DNA of 64,000 nt, taken from NCBI RefSeq assembly GCF_041080815.1, contig NZ_CP160205.1:5084001-5148000 (forward strand). The letters run 5' to 3'. This document shows, piece by piece, positions 17,440-25,366 of the stretch. The position numbers and the translations under genes were made by a program. This DNA comes from Mucilaginibacter yixingensis. Its GTDB lineage: Bacteria; Bacteroidota; Bacteroidia; Sphingobacteriales; Sphingobacteriaceae. Below the pieces are notes generated by a model that searched no databases, was not told where the DNA came from, and worked only from the letters and a program-made list of their open reading frames with translations. Position 1 is the first letter of the stretch. Every line of letters starts with the position of its first letter.

Positions 17440-18747
17440 TTATTTATTCAGTGCTGTCTTAAATGCTTTTAAACAACGATCCCGCGCCATGCCGTGGTCA
17501 ACAATAGGTTGGGGATATTGGCTAAAATCGGCATACTCTGGCACCCATTTTTTGATGTATTCCATCTTGGGATCAAAACGTTTGGTTTGTGATTCGGGGT
17601 TGAAAATGCGGAAGTATGGTGCTGCATCCGTGCCCGAGCCCGCTGCCCATTGCCAGTTGCCCACGTTGCTGGCCATTTCATAATCCAGCAGTTGCCGGGC
17701 AAAATAGCGCTCGCCCCAGCGCCAGTCTATCAGCAAATCCTTGCTTAAAAAACTGGCTACTACCATGCGTACACGGTTGTGCATAAAACCGGTGGCATTC
17801 AGCTCGCGCATGCCGGCATCAACCAGCGGGTAGCCGGTTTGGCCCTGGCACCAGGCCTCAAACTGCTGTTCATTATTAAGCCAGTGGATGCGATCATACT
17901 CAGGACGAAAGGCATGATCCATAGTGTGTGGGAAATGATCCAGCACCATCATGAAAAACTCGCGCCAAACCAGCTCGTTTAGCCATGTTTTATCATGATG
18001 CCGGTTAGCGGTGGCCGCCAACTCGCGGATGCTTACCGTGCCGAAACGCAGGTGCATGCCGATGTGCGATGTGCCTTCGATGGCCGGGAAATCGCGCTTA
18101 TCGGCATAATCGGCCAGTACATGCTCGTAATTGGTTCCAGGCAATTCGAGGGTGCTTTTTTCAAAGCCGATGTCTTTGAGCGATGGCCAATGCAGGTGCC
18201 CGGTTTGAAAAAGGTTTTTCAGGTATTTTTTTACCGGGTATGCTTTCAAATAAAACGGCTTCAGTTGCTTATGCCATTTACGCATGTAAGGCGTGTAAAC
18301 GGTATAAGGCTTGCCATCGTCTTTGGTGATCTCATTGCGGTCAAAAATTACCTGGTCCTTATAGGTATGGAAGCGGATATCATGCTGTTCTAGCAATGAG
18401 GCTATGGCTTCATCGCGCTTTTTGGCAGGAGGTTCATAGTCGTGGTTGGTATACACATCGGTAACCTGGTAATCCTGCAATACTTTCTTCCAGGCTTTCT
18501 CCGGCGTTTCGTGCATTGTGAGCAGGCTGCTGCCATGCTGGTGCAAGGCAGCGCGCAGAGCTTCCAGTGTTTGGTAGATAAACGTTACGCGGGCATCGTC
18601 CTTATCTTCCAGTTGATCTAAGATCTCCTTGTCAAAAATAAAAAGGCACAACACAGGGTTCGGTCCTTTCAGAGCGCGGTAAAGCCCGGCGTTGTCATCC
18701 AGTCGCAAATCGCGGCGATACCAGAAGATGGAGATGGGGTGTTGCAT
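17440..18747 (-). CDS. phrB: Deoxyribodipyrimidine photolyase (cryptochrome/photolyase family)
   Basis: 435 residues. The N-terminal antenna domain begins ISIFWYRRDLRLDDNAGLY; the C-terminal FAD domain has TGYPLVDAGMRELNATGFMH, NRVRMVVASFLSKDL, WGERYFARQLLDYEMASN and NWQWAAGSGTDAAPYFRIFN, the strongest family signatures. It repairs UV-induced cyclobutane dimers with visible light. It lacks features of Cry-DASH that I would recognise, so class I CPD photolyase is the best call. Upstream lies the palindromic repeat at 18781. Confidence 0.95.
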   Translation of the reverse strand: MQHPISIFWYRRDLRLDDNAGLYRALKGPNPVLCLFIFDKEILDQLEDKDDARVTFIYQTLEALRAALHQHGSSLLTMHETPEKAWKKVLQDYQVTDVYTNHDYEPPAKKRDEAIASLLEQHDIRFHTYKDQVIFDRNEITKDDGKPYTVYTPYMRKWHKQLKPFYLKAYPVKKYLKNLFQTGHLHWPSLKDIGFEKSTLELPGTNYEHVLADYADKRDFPAIEGTSHIGMHLRFGTVSIRELAATANRHHDKTWLNELVWREFFMMVLDHFPHTMDHAFRPEYDRIHWLNNEQQFEAWCQGQTGYPLVDAGMRELNATGFMHNRVRMVVASFLSKDLLIDWRWGERYFARQLLDYEMASNVGNWQWAAGSGTDAAPYFRIFNPESQTKRFDPKMEYIKKWVPEYADFSQYPQPIVDHGMARDRCLKAFKTALNK

Positions 18748-18780
18748 GGTGGTTAGTTGTATTAGTCTATTGTCCGTTAT

Positions 18781-18876
18781 GTCATGCTGAGGAACGAAGC
18801 ATCTCTGTAGGTATGCTCACCAAGTGCATTATCGTTAACTTGTCCTTAGAGATTCTTCGCTACCGCTCAGAATGAC
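18781..18876. repeat. Palindromic repeat, left flank of GIY-YIG gene
   Basis: Starts GTCATGCTGAGGAACGAAGC and ends CTCAGAATGAC, with an imperfect palindrome of 96 bases. Its first 26 bases (18781-18806) are the exact reverse complement of 19265-19290 on the other side of the GIY-YIG gene. Confidence 0.9.
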
Positions 18877-18883
18877 ATGTTGG

Positions 18884-19201
18884 CTATTTTGATGGTGGCC
18901 ATTCCACTATATCTTCATTTAAAAATCTCCAATCAGGATTTGTTTCGCCAATTAAACCAACCTTCTTTTTCCTTAACCATCCTTTAATTTCTTTTTCACG
19001 ATCAATGGCTTGTTGCACATGTTGGTATCTTTCAAACCAAATAAGATAATAACATTGATATTTATGTGTGAAACTATTTGGTTGGTCTGCCCCGGTATAA
19101 TGTTCGTATAAACGGCGTTCCAGGTTGTTTGTAATGCCGGTATAAAGAACTCTTTTAGATTTATTGGTGAGGATATAAGTATAGAAATTGTAACTGGACA
19201 T
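18884..19201 (-). CDS. Small GIY-YIG nuclease
   Basis: 105 residues, a stand-alone GIY-YIG domain. The first motif reads YTYILTN (residues about 7-13), the second VLYTGITNNLERRLYEH (19-35) with the catalytic-type Arg, and a conserved Glu sits in AIDREKEIKGW (66-76). Such UvrC-like single-domain proteins are common in Bacteroidota; the target is unknown. The gene sits between a 96-base palindrome and an inverted half copy of it, which suggests that gene and repeats form one unit. Confidence 0.9.
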   Translation of the reverse strand: MSSYNFYTYILTNKSKRVLYTGITNNLERRLYEHYTGADQPNSFTHKYQCYYLIWFERYQHVQQAIDREKEIKGWLRKKKVGLIGETNPDWRFLNEDIVEWPPSK

Positions 19202-19264
19202 TCTTAAAAATAATCAAATGTTTCAATTGGAAGATGGTTATATCGAACCTAAGGAAATGTCCTC

Positions 19265-19290
19265 AGAGATGCTTCGTTCCTCAGCATGAC
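19265..19290. repeat. Inverted half-copy of the palindromic repeat, right flank of GIY-YIG gene
   Basis: 26 bases reading AGAGATGCTTCGTTCCTCAG at the left and ending GCATGAC; exact reverse complement of 18781-18806. With it, the GIY-YIG gene is bracketed as a 510-base inverted-repeat unit. Confidence 0.9.
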
Positions 19291-19310
19291 AAAATGGATT
19301 ATATCCTGGT

Positions 19311-20216
19311 TCAATAGATCTCCATCAACGCCCCTTCTACTGTTGGGAACATAAACACAAATCCCGTTTGCTCAATTTTTAATGGCGATGCGCGGATGCT
19401 ATCTAATACCACCATGGCCATTTCGCCAAATAGCAGCCTGATCAAGAACTCCGGAACCTTTGGCGCCCAAAGCGGACGTTTCAGCTGTTTTGCTACTGCT
19501 TTGGTAAGCTGCGCATTGGTGACCGGGTTGGGTGCCACCATGTTATAAACACCCGATAGGTTTTCATGTTCAACGGCGTGCAGGTACATATCAGTTACAT
19601 CCTGCTGATGGATCCACGGGATGTACTGTAGCCCGCTACCCAGTGGCGAGCCAAAGCCGAATTTGATGGGCATGGCCAGTTGAGGCAGTGCGCCACCCTG
19701 TTTGGTAAGCACCACACCTGTGCGGAATTTTACGGTGGTTAAGCCCTGTTGTAAGCCTTCGTCTACCGCTTGCTCCCACTGCACACAGCAATCACCTAAA
19801 AAGTTGTTGGCGGCGGGGTGATTCTCCTTTAGCAGCGTATCGCCGTTATTACCATAATAGCTGATACCCGACGCAGAGATGACCCGCTTTACCCGGTGTG
19901 GTTTACGTTTCATGAGGTTATAGATCAGTCGGATGGATTCCGTGCGGCTCTTAATAATCTCCTGCTTGCGTTGATCGGTCCAGCGTTTCTCTGCAATAGG
20001 CGCCCCGGCCAGGTGAATAATCAGGTCAACCCCATCAATACACTGCTCGTCTATCTGTCCCTTCTCCACATCCCATAGAAACGTTTTTACGCCAGGCTCC
20101 TGCTTTGCCGTGCGGCTTAATAGTGCTACGGTGTGGCCTTTAGCCAGTAACGCCTGGGTGAGCTGCTTGCCCAGCAGCCCGGTGCCGCCTGTTAGGAGTA
20201 TATGTTTGGTTGCCAT
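19311..20216 (-). CDS. TIGR01777-family NAD-dependent epimerase-like oxidoreductase
   Basis: 301 residues. The Rossmann signature GGTGLLGKQL is at residues about 9-18, followed by DLIIHLAGAPIAEKRW, the family hallmark, then RVISASGISYYGN and FRTGVVLTKQGGALPQL. The C-terminal part carries the DUF1731-type end (WAPKVPEFLIRLLFGEMA). Relatives include E. coli YfcH; substrate unknown. It is followed on the same strand by another extended-SDR gene 57 bases upstream, and the two could be cotranscribed. Confidence 0.9.
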   Translation of the reverse strand: MATKHILLTGGTGLLGKQLTQALLAKGHTVALLSRTAKQEPGVKTFLWDVEKGQIDEQCIDGVDLIIHLAGAPIAEKRWTDQRKQEIIKSRTESIRLIYNLMKRKPHRVKRVISASGISYYGNNGDTLLKENHPAANNFLGDCCVQWEQAVDEGLQQGLTTVKFRTGVVLTKQGGALPQLAMPIKFGFGSPLGSGLQYIPWIHQQDVTDMYLHAVEHENLSGVYNMVAPNPVTNAQLTKAVAKQLKRPLWAPKVPEFLIRLLFGEMAMVVLDSIRASPLKIEQTGFVFMFPTVEGALMEIY

Positions 20217-20272
20217 TGTTTCAATTGCTTGTTAACGGTGGTGTTAAAAATAAAGAAACCTTTGATTTGCCG

Positions 20273-21172
20273 CTACGTGGTTTGTGCTGTGTTTTCAAAT
20301 AGTTGTATCAATGCCTCCTCATAACCGAGGCACTCGTGAGGTACAATCTTGCTGATGCTGTTGTCTGTACAAACCCTGTTATTCTTCAGGCTTTCCACAA
20401 AGCTTTCGGCCTGTGCATAGCGTGTGCCGGTAAACAAATGTAACCAGTATGACGATAGCCGGGGGAAGCGAAAAGGCAACGTAACAATGTCCCGTTTAAG
20501 ATGATGAACGCAGGCATAGCCTTGCATCAATTGTTTAAATGTGAGCGTGTCTGGTCCGCAAATATCAAAGGTTTGGTTATAAGCCGTTTCTTTTAATGCA
20601 ACGCCTTCCAGGTAGGTCAAAACGTCGTTAAGGGCAATTGGCTGGCATGGGGTGTTTACCCATTGTGGCGCAATCATAAAGCGAAGTTTTTCGGTCAGCT
20701 TATGGATCATCTCAAACGAGGGGCTCCCCCGGCCAATAATTATCGAGGCCCGCAGCGCGGTTACAGGCAGCGGTCCTTTTTTTAAGGTGTCTTCTATGTG
20801 CTGGCGCGATGCGGTAAGCGGCGAAGGGGGTTGGGCGAGGCCTCGCACGTAAATAACCTGCCTGCAAGAAGTGCGGCTCAATGCCTCCACAAAGTTATGT
20901 GCCGAGTAGGCTTCCAGTTGACTAAGATCTTTATCCTGCGACATGGATGGCACCAGGTAATAAGCAAGGTCAACATCTGGCGGGATGGATGCGATGCTTT
21001 CGGGCCGCAGCAGGCTACCGGTAACCACGGTAACTTTGCCCTCAAGGCCGCTTTGCTGGTAGAAACGCTTTCTGTCGCTCACCAGGCATACCACCTCATG
21101 CCCTTGCCGCAGCAGGAAAGGAATAAGCTGCGTGCCAATATAACCGTTGGCCCCGGTGAGCAAAGCTTTCAT
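20273..21172 (-). CDS. NAD(P)-binding extended-SDR-like protein
   Basis: 299 residues with an N-terminal dinucleotide site (LLTGANGYIGTQL, residues about 4-16). It continues with VDLAYYLVPSMSQ and CRQVIYVRGLAQPP, typical of NmrA/complex I NDUFA9-like SDRs, where the catalytic YxxxK is absent. Possible roles are quinone or NADPH handling; substrate unknown. It lies upstream of the TIGR01777 gene and downstream of the DUF4293 gene, all read leftwards. Confidence 0.85.
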   Translation of the reverse strand: MKALLTGANGYIGTQLIPFLLRQGHEVVCLVSDRKRFYQQSGLEGKVTVVTGSLLRPESIASIPPDVDLAYYLVPSMSQDKDLSQLEAYSAHNFVEALSRTSCRQVIYVRGLAQPPSPLTASRQHIEDTLKKGPLPVTALRASIIIGRGSPSFEMIHKLTEKLRFMIAPQWVNTPCQPIALNDVLTYLEGVALKETAYNQTFDICGPDTLTFKQLMQGYACVHHLKRDIVTLPFRFPRLSSYWLHLFTGTRYAQAESFVESLKNNRVCTDNSISKIVPHECLGYEEALIQLFENTAQTT

Positions 21173-21234
21173 ATATGCCTATTGCAACAACAAAAGGCAC
21201 TCACCGGTTTTAGTACAAGATATTCTTAAATGGT

Positions 21235-21702
21235 TTAACGCAGGCGATCTGCTGAGCGTACCAGGGCTTCGTCTTTGCGGATGTTGCGGATAGCGATCAG
21301 CATCAGTACCAAACTAATGGTAGATAGCAGTATGCCGATACCATAATTATCAGTACGTACCGTTACGCCAGCCAGTGTGGTATTTACCGTTTGCGCCTCC
21401 CAGAAGCTAAAAACGATGATGAGCAGCATAGCCATGTAGCTCATTACAATCTGCTTTTTGCGGTCTTTATACATAAAGATAACGCCCAGCGGTATCAGCG
21501 CGGCAGCTACTGCGCCAATGCTCAATGCGGTAAAGGGCTTAATGAGCGTCAGCTGACCTTTAACATCCTGGTAAATACCGGTAACTTTTATAGTAACTGG
21601 TGTGCCGCCAATGTACACATTGTGCACCAGCGGAAACAGAAATATAGCGAACAATACAATTGAAGCGAACAGCAGGAAGATGCTTTGTACTCGTTGTAAC
21701 AT
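21235..21702 (-). CDS. DUF4293-type four-helix membrane protein
   Basis: 155 residues with four hydrophobic helices near residues 6-26, 52-75, 82-100 and 122-143. It opens MLQRVQSIFLLFASIVLFAI, the start seen in the Bacteroidota DUF4293 family, and ends with a charged tail (NIRKDEALVRSADRLR). Function unknown. It is the first gene of a leftward series of three. Confidence 0.82.
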   Translation of the reverse strand: MLQRVQSIFLLFASIVLFAIFLFPLVHNVYIGGTPVTIKVTGIYQDVKGQLTLIKPFTALSIGAVAAALIPLGVIFMYKDRKKQIVMSYMAMLLIIVFSFWEAQTVNTTLAGVTVRTDNYGIGILLSTISLVLMLIAIRNIRKDEALVRSADRLR

Positions 21703-21843
21703 TTTTTTACGTTTTGTATTGCGAAGATAGGGGAAAGTCGGGAAGTCGGGAGGAGAAAAGTTAACACGATATTTAGTGGGATGAGAATTAATAATTGTGG
21801 TTTCGCGCAGAGGTGTTTGTTATTTTAGGACATTTGCTGCGCG

Positions 21844-22346
21844 ATGAATATAGATCTGAGAATTAATCAGGATGGTAACAAGTACTATAATAAATGGGTC
21901 AAAGACACAAAAGTTGGGTTATTTATTATTGCTCCCGCATTATTGATCTTTTACATTGGGGCAGGTATTGTGATTTACGGGTTAACTTTAAAATATATCC
22001 TAATATCTATTTACCCGGTGTGTCTAATATTATTAGCTTTTGTCCGGCCATATTTTTCCAGAAAAGATCTCAATAAGATGGTGAGGGAATTGCGCTTAAT
22101 AGATAAAGATATTTCAATAGAAACTTACAAGTGGTTTTCATTGGCACCTATAATAGAAACTTTTCCGATTGACTCTATAACGGTCAATGAAGCGCATAAT
22201 ATTTCTTTTTTAAAGGTCAGAAGGTGCACAAGATTAGCAGCACCATAGTTCAAGACGCTTCATTTTTTATTGTTGATGCATATTTTGATAATTTAACAGA
22301 TCTGCTATTGCTTTTAGAGAAAAGTGTGACAGAACCAAGACCTTAG
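21844..22346 (+). pseudogene. Small membrane protein with a -1 frameshift
   Basis: The frame from ATG 21844 has two membrane helices (residues about 25-45 and 50-68), then a soluble part, and stops at 22248 after a short unrelated tail. In the -1 frame, sequence after 22206 continues sensibly (KVHKISSTIVQDASFFIVDA...) to a stop at 22346. Joined at T TTT TTA (22206-22212), the product would be 167 residues. Either one T was lost from a run of seven, or the site supports programmed -1 frameshifting. It resembles the protein at 13780 in architecture. Confidence 0.65.
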
Positions 22347-22384
22347 TCATCATCATTCAATCGCCCCGACTTCCGGACTTTTCC

Positions 22385-22392
22385 TACCTTTG
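22385..22392 (+). promoter_or_regulatory. Bacteroidota -7 promoter element of truA (TACCTTTG)
   Basis: TACCTTTG, then CCCC, then the GTG start of truA at 22397: an implied leaderless transcript. Confidence 0.65.
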
Positions 22393-22396
22393 CCCC

Positions 22397-23191
22397 GTGG
22401 CTGTACATCGCTTTTTTATTGAACTGGCTTACAAGGGCACCAACTATCACGGCTGGCAAATACAGCCTAACGCCGTGAGCGTACAGGAACTGTTGAATAA
22501 AGCGCTGAGCACCATTTTGCGTGCGCCGATTGACGTCACCGGTTGCGGTCGTACTGATACCGGTGTGCATGCCACCGAGTTTTTTGCTCATTTTGATACC
22601 CCCCAGCCCCCTGAAGGGGGAGTTAATAGAGCACTGGAAAAGTTGCTCGGGGCAAATGGATGCGATGGACTGGTGAGAAGTCTTAACGGCCTTTTACCCT
22701 ATGATATCGGCATTAAAAACGTTATCCCTGTACACGCTGATGCTCATACCCGTTTTGACGCTACGCTGAGATCATATCAGTATCATATCCATTTTTGGAA
22801 AGATCCTTTTAAGGAAGATCGCTCCTGGCTGCTGCGCGACCGGCCGGATGTGGCTCTAATGAACGAGGCGGCGAAGATTATCACGGAGTATATTGATTTC
22901 AGTTGTTTCAGTAAATCAAACACGCAGGTGTTTACCAATAACTGTAAGATCAGTCGTGCGGAGTGGGAACAGACTGCGGATGGATTGATCTTTCATATTT
23001 CTGCGGATCGGTTTTTGCGCAATATGGTACGCGCCATTGTAGGTACGCTGATTATGGTGGGGCGAAAGGAAATAACACCCGAAGGTGTTCGGGCTATTAT
23101 AGAAAGCAAAAACCGCAGTAACGCCGGTGAGTCTGTACCGGCTTGCGGGTTGTATTTAACGGAAGTGAAGTATCCTTACCCCCTGGGTTGA
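22397..23191 (+). CDS. truA: tRNA pseudouridine synthase A
   Basis: 264 residues from a GTG start. TruA converts uridines 38-40 of tRNA anticodon arms to pseudouridine. The catalytic Asp lies in GCGRTDTGVHA (residues about 51-61); other signatures are YHGWQIQP, FDATLRSYQYHI and FLRNMVRAIVGTLI. Between HFDT and LVRSLNGLLPYDI there are about ten to fifteen extra residues, encoded by a G/C palindrome of the intergenic repeat type (22599-22625). The reading frame is intact, so the enzyme should tolerate this loop. Confidence 0.95.
   Translation: MAVHRFFIELAYKGTNYHGWQIQPNAVSVQELLNKALSTILRAPIDVTGCGRTDTGVHATEFFAHFDTPQPPEGGVNRALEKLLGANGCDGLVRSLNGLLPYDIGIKNVIPVHADAHTRFDATLRSYQYHIHFWKDPFKEDRSWLLRDRPDVALMNEAAKIITEYIDFSCFSKSNTQVFTNNCKISRAEWEQTADGLIFHISADRFLRNMVRAIVGTLIMVGRKEITPEGVRAIIESKNRSNAGESVPACGLYLTEVKYPYPLG
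22599..22625. repeat. Intergenic-type palindrome inserted in frame within truA
   Basis: Contains CCCCCTGAAGGGGG, the core of a common Bacteroidota intergenic repeat and a relative of the CCCTCTCC..GGAGAGGG elements of this window. It encodes TPQPPEGGV in a loop of TruA. Confidence 0.75.
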
Positions 23192-23337
23192 TTTCGGATT
23201 TCGAATGTTCGATTTCGGAATTAATAATAGGGTAGTGTGTAGGTCCGAAATGAATATAAGAAATTGAAATTAACAAATAGGAAAATCAGGAATAGTAAAT
23301 TGTACAAATCCGAAATCGAATATTCGAATTCCGAAAT
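23190..23337. repeat. Inverted repeat of ATTTCGGATTTCGAAT arms
   Basis: Arms 23190-23222 and 23306-23337 are near-perfect inverted copies, about 29 of 32 bases matching, around an AT-rich spacer. A shorter related piece (AATCCGAAATTGAAATTCCC) lies at about 25328-25350 on the far side of the ABC gene. Confidence 0.8.
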
Positions 23338-23343
23338 AAACAA

Positions 23344-25170
23344 ATGGCTGAAGTAACAGGAAAAGCAATAGACTGGCGACTGCTGGGCAGGGTGATGCAT
23401 TATGTAAAGCCCTATAAAAGCATTTTTGCGATTGGCGCGTTCCTCACCGTTTTTTTGGCGGTGGTGGCGCTGGCGCAGCCTATACTGATGCAAAAATCGG
23501 TAGATGATTATATTGTGGTGGGCAACTACAACGGCCTGGTAATGATTGCCTGCCTGATGATTGGCCTGCTGATTGTACAAACCGTAGCCCAGTACTGGCA
23601 AACTTTTTTAACCAATGCCCTTGGCGAATCGGTGATTCGCGACTTGCGGATTGACGTGTTTAATCACGTTACCGCCATGCGTCTGCGTTATTTTGACCGC
23701 ACGCCTATCGGAGTACTCATCACCCGCACCGTGTCTGATTTGGAAACCATTGCCGATATTTTCTCGGAAGGACTGATCTCTATTATTGGCGATATGCTGC
23801 TGGTAATTGCCATTATTGTTTGCATGCTGGTAAAGGATTGGAAACTGGGATTGATCACGTTGATCCCCATGCCTTTGCTGTTCCTGTCGACTTATATCTT
23901 TAAAGAGGCCATCAAGTCGTCTTTTCAGGAAGTACGTACACAGGTGGCGCAGTTAAACACTTTCCTGGCCGAGCATATCTCAGGCATGAGCATCATCCAA
24001 TACTTTGCCCGGGAAGAGCAGGAGATGGGCAAGTTTATGAACGTAAACCGCAAGTACCGCGATGCCAACATTCGTTCTAACTGGTATTACTCTATCTTTT
24101 TCCCGGTGGTGGAGATCTTGTTCTCTATCAGCATTGGTCTGTTGGTATGGTACGGTTGTAAGCGCATCCTGTCAGATCAGCAAATGAACAGTCTGTCGGC
24201 AACCGGTAAGGGTATTACACCGGGTACGGTGCTGGCGTTTATTAGCTTGCTCAACTTGCTGTTCCGCCCTATCCGTCAGCTGGCCGATAAGTTTAATACC
24301 CTGCAAATGGGCATGGTAGGCGCCGACAGGATTTTTAAGGTGTTGGATACTAACGATACCGCCCCAAATCAGGGTAAACAAACAATACCCATTACCGGCG
24401 ATATCCGTTTTAAAGATGTGTGGTTTGCTTATGTTGATGATAACTGGGTGCTGAAGAATATCAATTTCCACATCCGCCCCGGCGAAACACTGGCATTGGT
24501 GGGCGCTACGGGTGCCGGTAAATCATCCACTATCAATATCCTCAATCGTTTTTATGAGATTGGTAAAGGCGAGATTACCGTAGACGGTGTTAATATTGAT
24601 GACTACGAAGTTGGCTATCTGCGCTCGCGCATCGGTACGGTCATTCAGGATGTTTTTTTGTTTTCTGATACCATTGCCAACAACATCAGCTTGAATAACC
24701 CTGCCATTACCCGTGAGCAGATCATCGCGGCAGCAAAAGATGTGGGCGCACATGATTTTATTATGCGCCTGCCTGGTGGTTATGATTACAACGTGATGGA
24801 GCGCGGCGCCACCCTATCTGCCGGTCAGGCACAGCTGATCTCGTTCATCCGTGCCCTGGTGTATAATCCGGCTATTCTGGTGCTGGACGAGGCCACTTCA
24901 TCTGTAGATACCGAAACCGAACACCTCATTCAAGTAGCGATTGAAAAACTAATGCAGGATCGTACGGCCATTGTTATTGCCCACCGCCTGTCTACCATTC
25001 AAAGTGCCGATAGGATCATCGTGCTGGATCATGGCGAGATTAAAGAAACAGGTACACACCAGGAATTGCTGCGCATTGAGGATGGGTATTACCGCAAGCT
25101 GTATGATTTGCAGTTTAATTCGGCGGGGATAGTTTTGAACCAGGATTTGAAGGATGGTAAGGATTTGTAG
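23344..25170 (+). CDS. ABC exporter, fused permease and ATPase (MsbA-like)
   Basis: 608 residues. Six membrane helices lie within residues about 20-320, followed by the ATPase at about 355-590. Walker A is GATGAGKSS, Walker B is AILVLDEATSSVD, the H-loop is AHRLST, and the signature is LSAGQ instead of LSGGQ. The layout is that of type I exporters for lipids, drugs or peptides; the substrate cannot be read from the sequence. A homodimer is expected unless a partner half-transporter lies elsewhere. It stands alone, with a strong terminator behind it. Confidence 0.93.
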   Translation: MAEVTGKAIDWRLLGRVMHYVKPYKSIFAIGAFLTVFLAVVALAQPILMQKSVDDYIVVGNYNGLVMIACLMIGLLIVQTVAQYWQTFLTNALGESVIRDLRIDVFNHVTAMRLRYFDRTPIGVLITRTVSDLETIADIFSEGLISIIGDMLLVIAIIVCMLVKDWKLGLITLIPMPLLFLSTYIFKEAIKSSFQEVRTQVAQLNTFLAEHISGMSIIQYFAREEQEMGKFMNVNRKYRDANIRSNWYYSIFFPVVEILFSISIGLLVWYGCKRILSDQQMNSLSATGKGITPGTVLAFISLLNLLFRPIRQLADKFNTLQMGMVGADRIFKVLDTNDTAPNQGKQTIPITGDIRFKDVWFAYVDDNWVLKNINFHIRPGETLALVGATGAGKSSTINILNRFYEIGKGEITVDGVNIDDYEVGYLRSRIGTVIQDVFLFSDTIANNISLNNPAITREQIIAAAKDVGAHDFIMRLPGGYDYNVMERGATLSAGQAQLISFIRALVYNPAILVLDEATSSVDTETEHLIQVAIEKLMQDRTAIVIAHRLSTIQSADRIIVLDHGEIKETGTHQELLRIEDGYYRKLYDLQFNSAGIVLNQDLKDGKDL

Positions 25171-25191
25171 GATTTCAGAGTTGGTACATAT

Positions 25192-25273
25192 GTCATCCCG
25201 ACGAAGGAGGGACCTTTTCGGAGCGACATATCGGGATGCATAATCGAAAAGATCTCTCCTTCGTCGAGATGAC
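25192..25273. repeat. Intergenic palindromic repeat, GTCATcccgacgaagga family
   Basis: Left arm GTCATCCCGACGAAGGAGGG and right arm ending CTCCTTCGTCGAGATGAC are inverted copies with few mismatches. It lies between the ABC gene and the convergent ffh. Confidence 0.85.
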
Positions 25274-25280
25274 AATTGGG

Positions 25281-25323
25281 ATAAAACGAGAGAAGCGGCC
25301 ATCAGCCGCTTCTCTCGTTTTAT
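25281..25323. terminator. Bidirectional terminator between ABC exporter and ffh
   Basis: A perfect 19-base stem (ATAAAACGAGAGAAGCGGC and its complement) with a 5-base loop. The A/T ends supply a T run in both directions, suiting the convergent genes. Confidence 0.9.
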
Positions 25324-25366
25324 CTTAAAAAATCCGAAATTGAAATTCCCAATTCCGAAATCAGCT

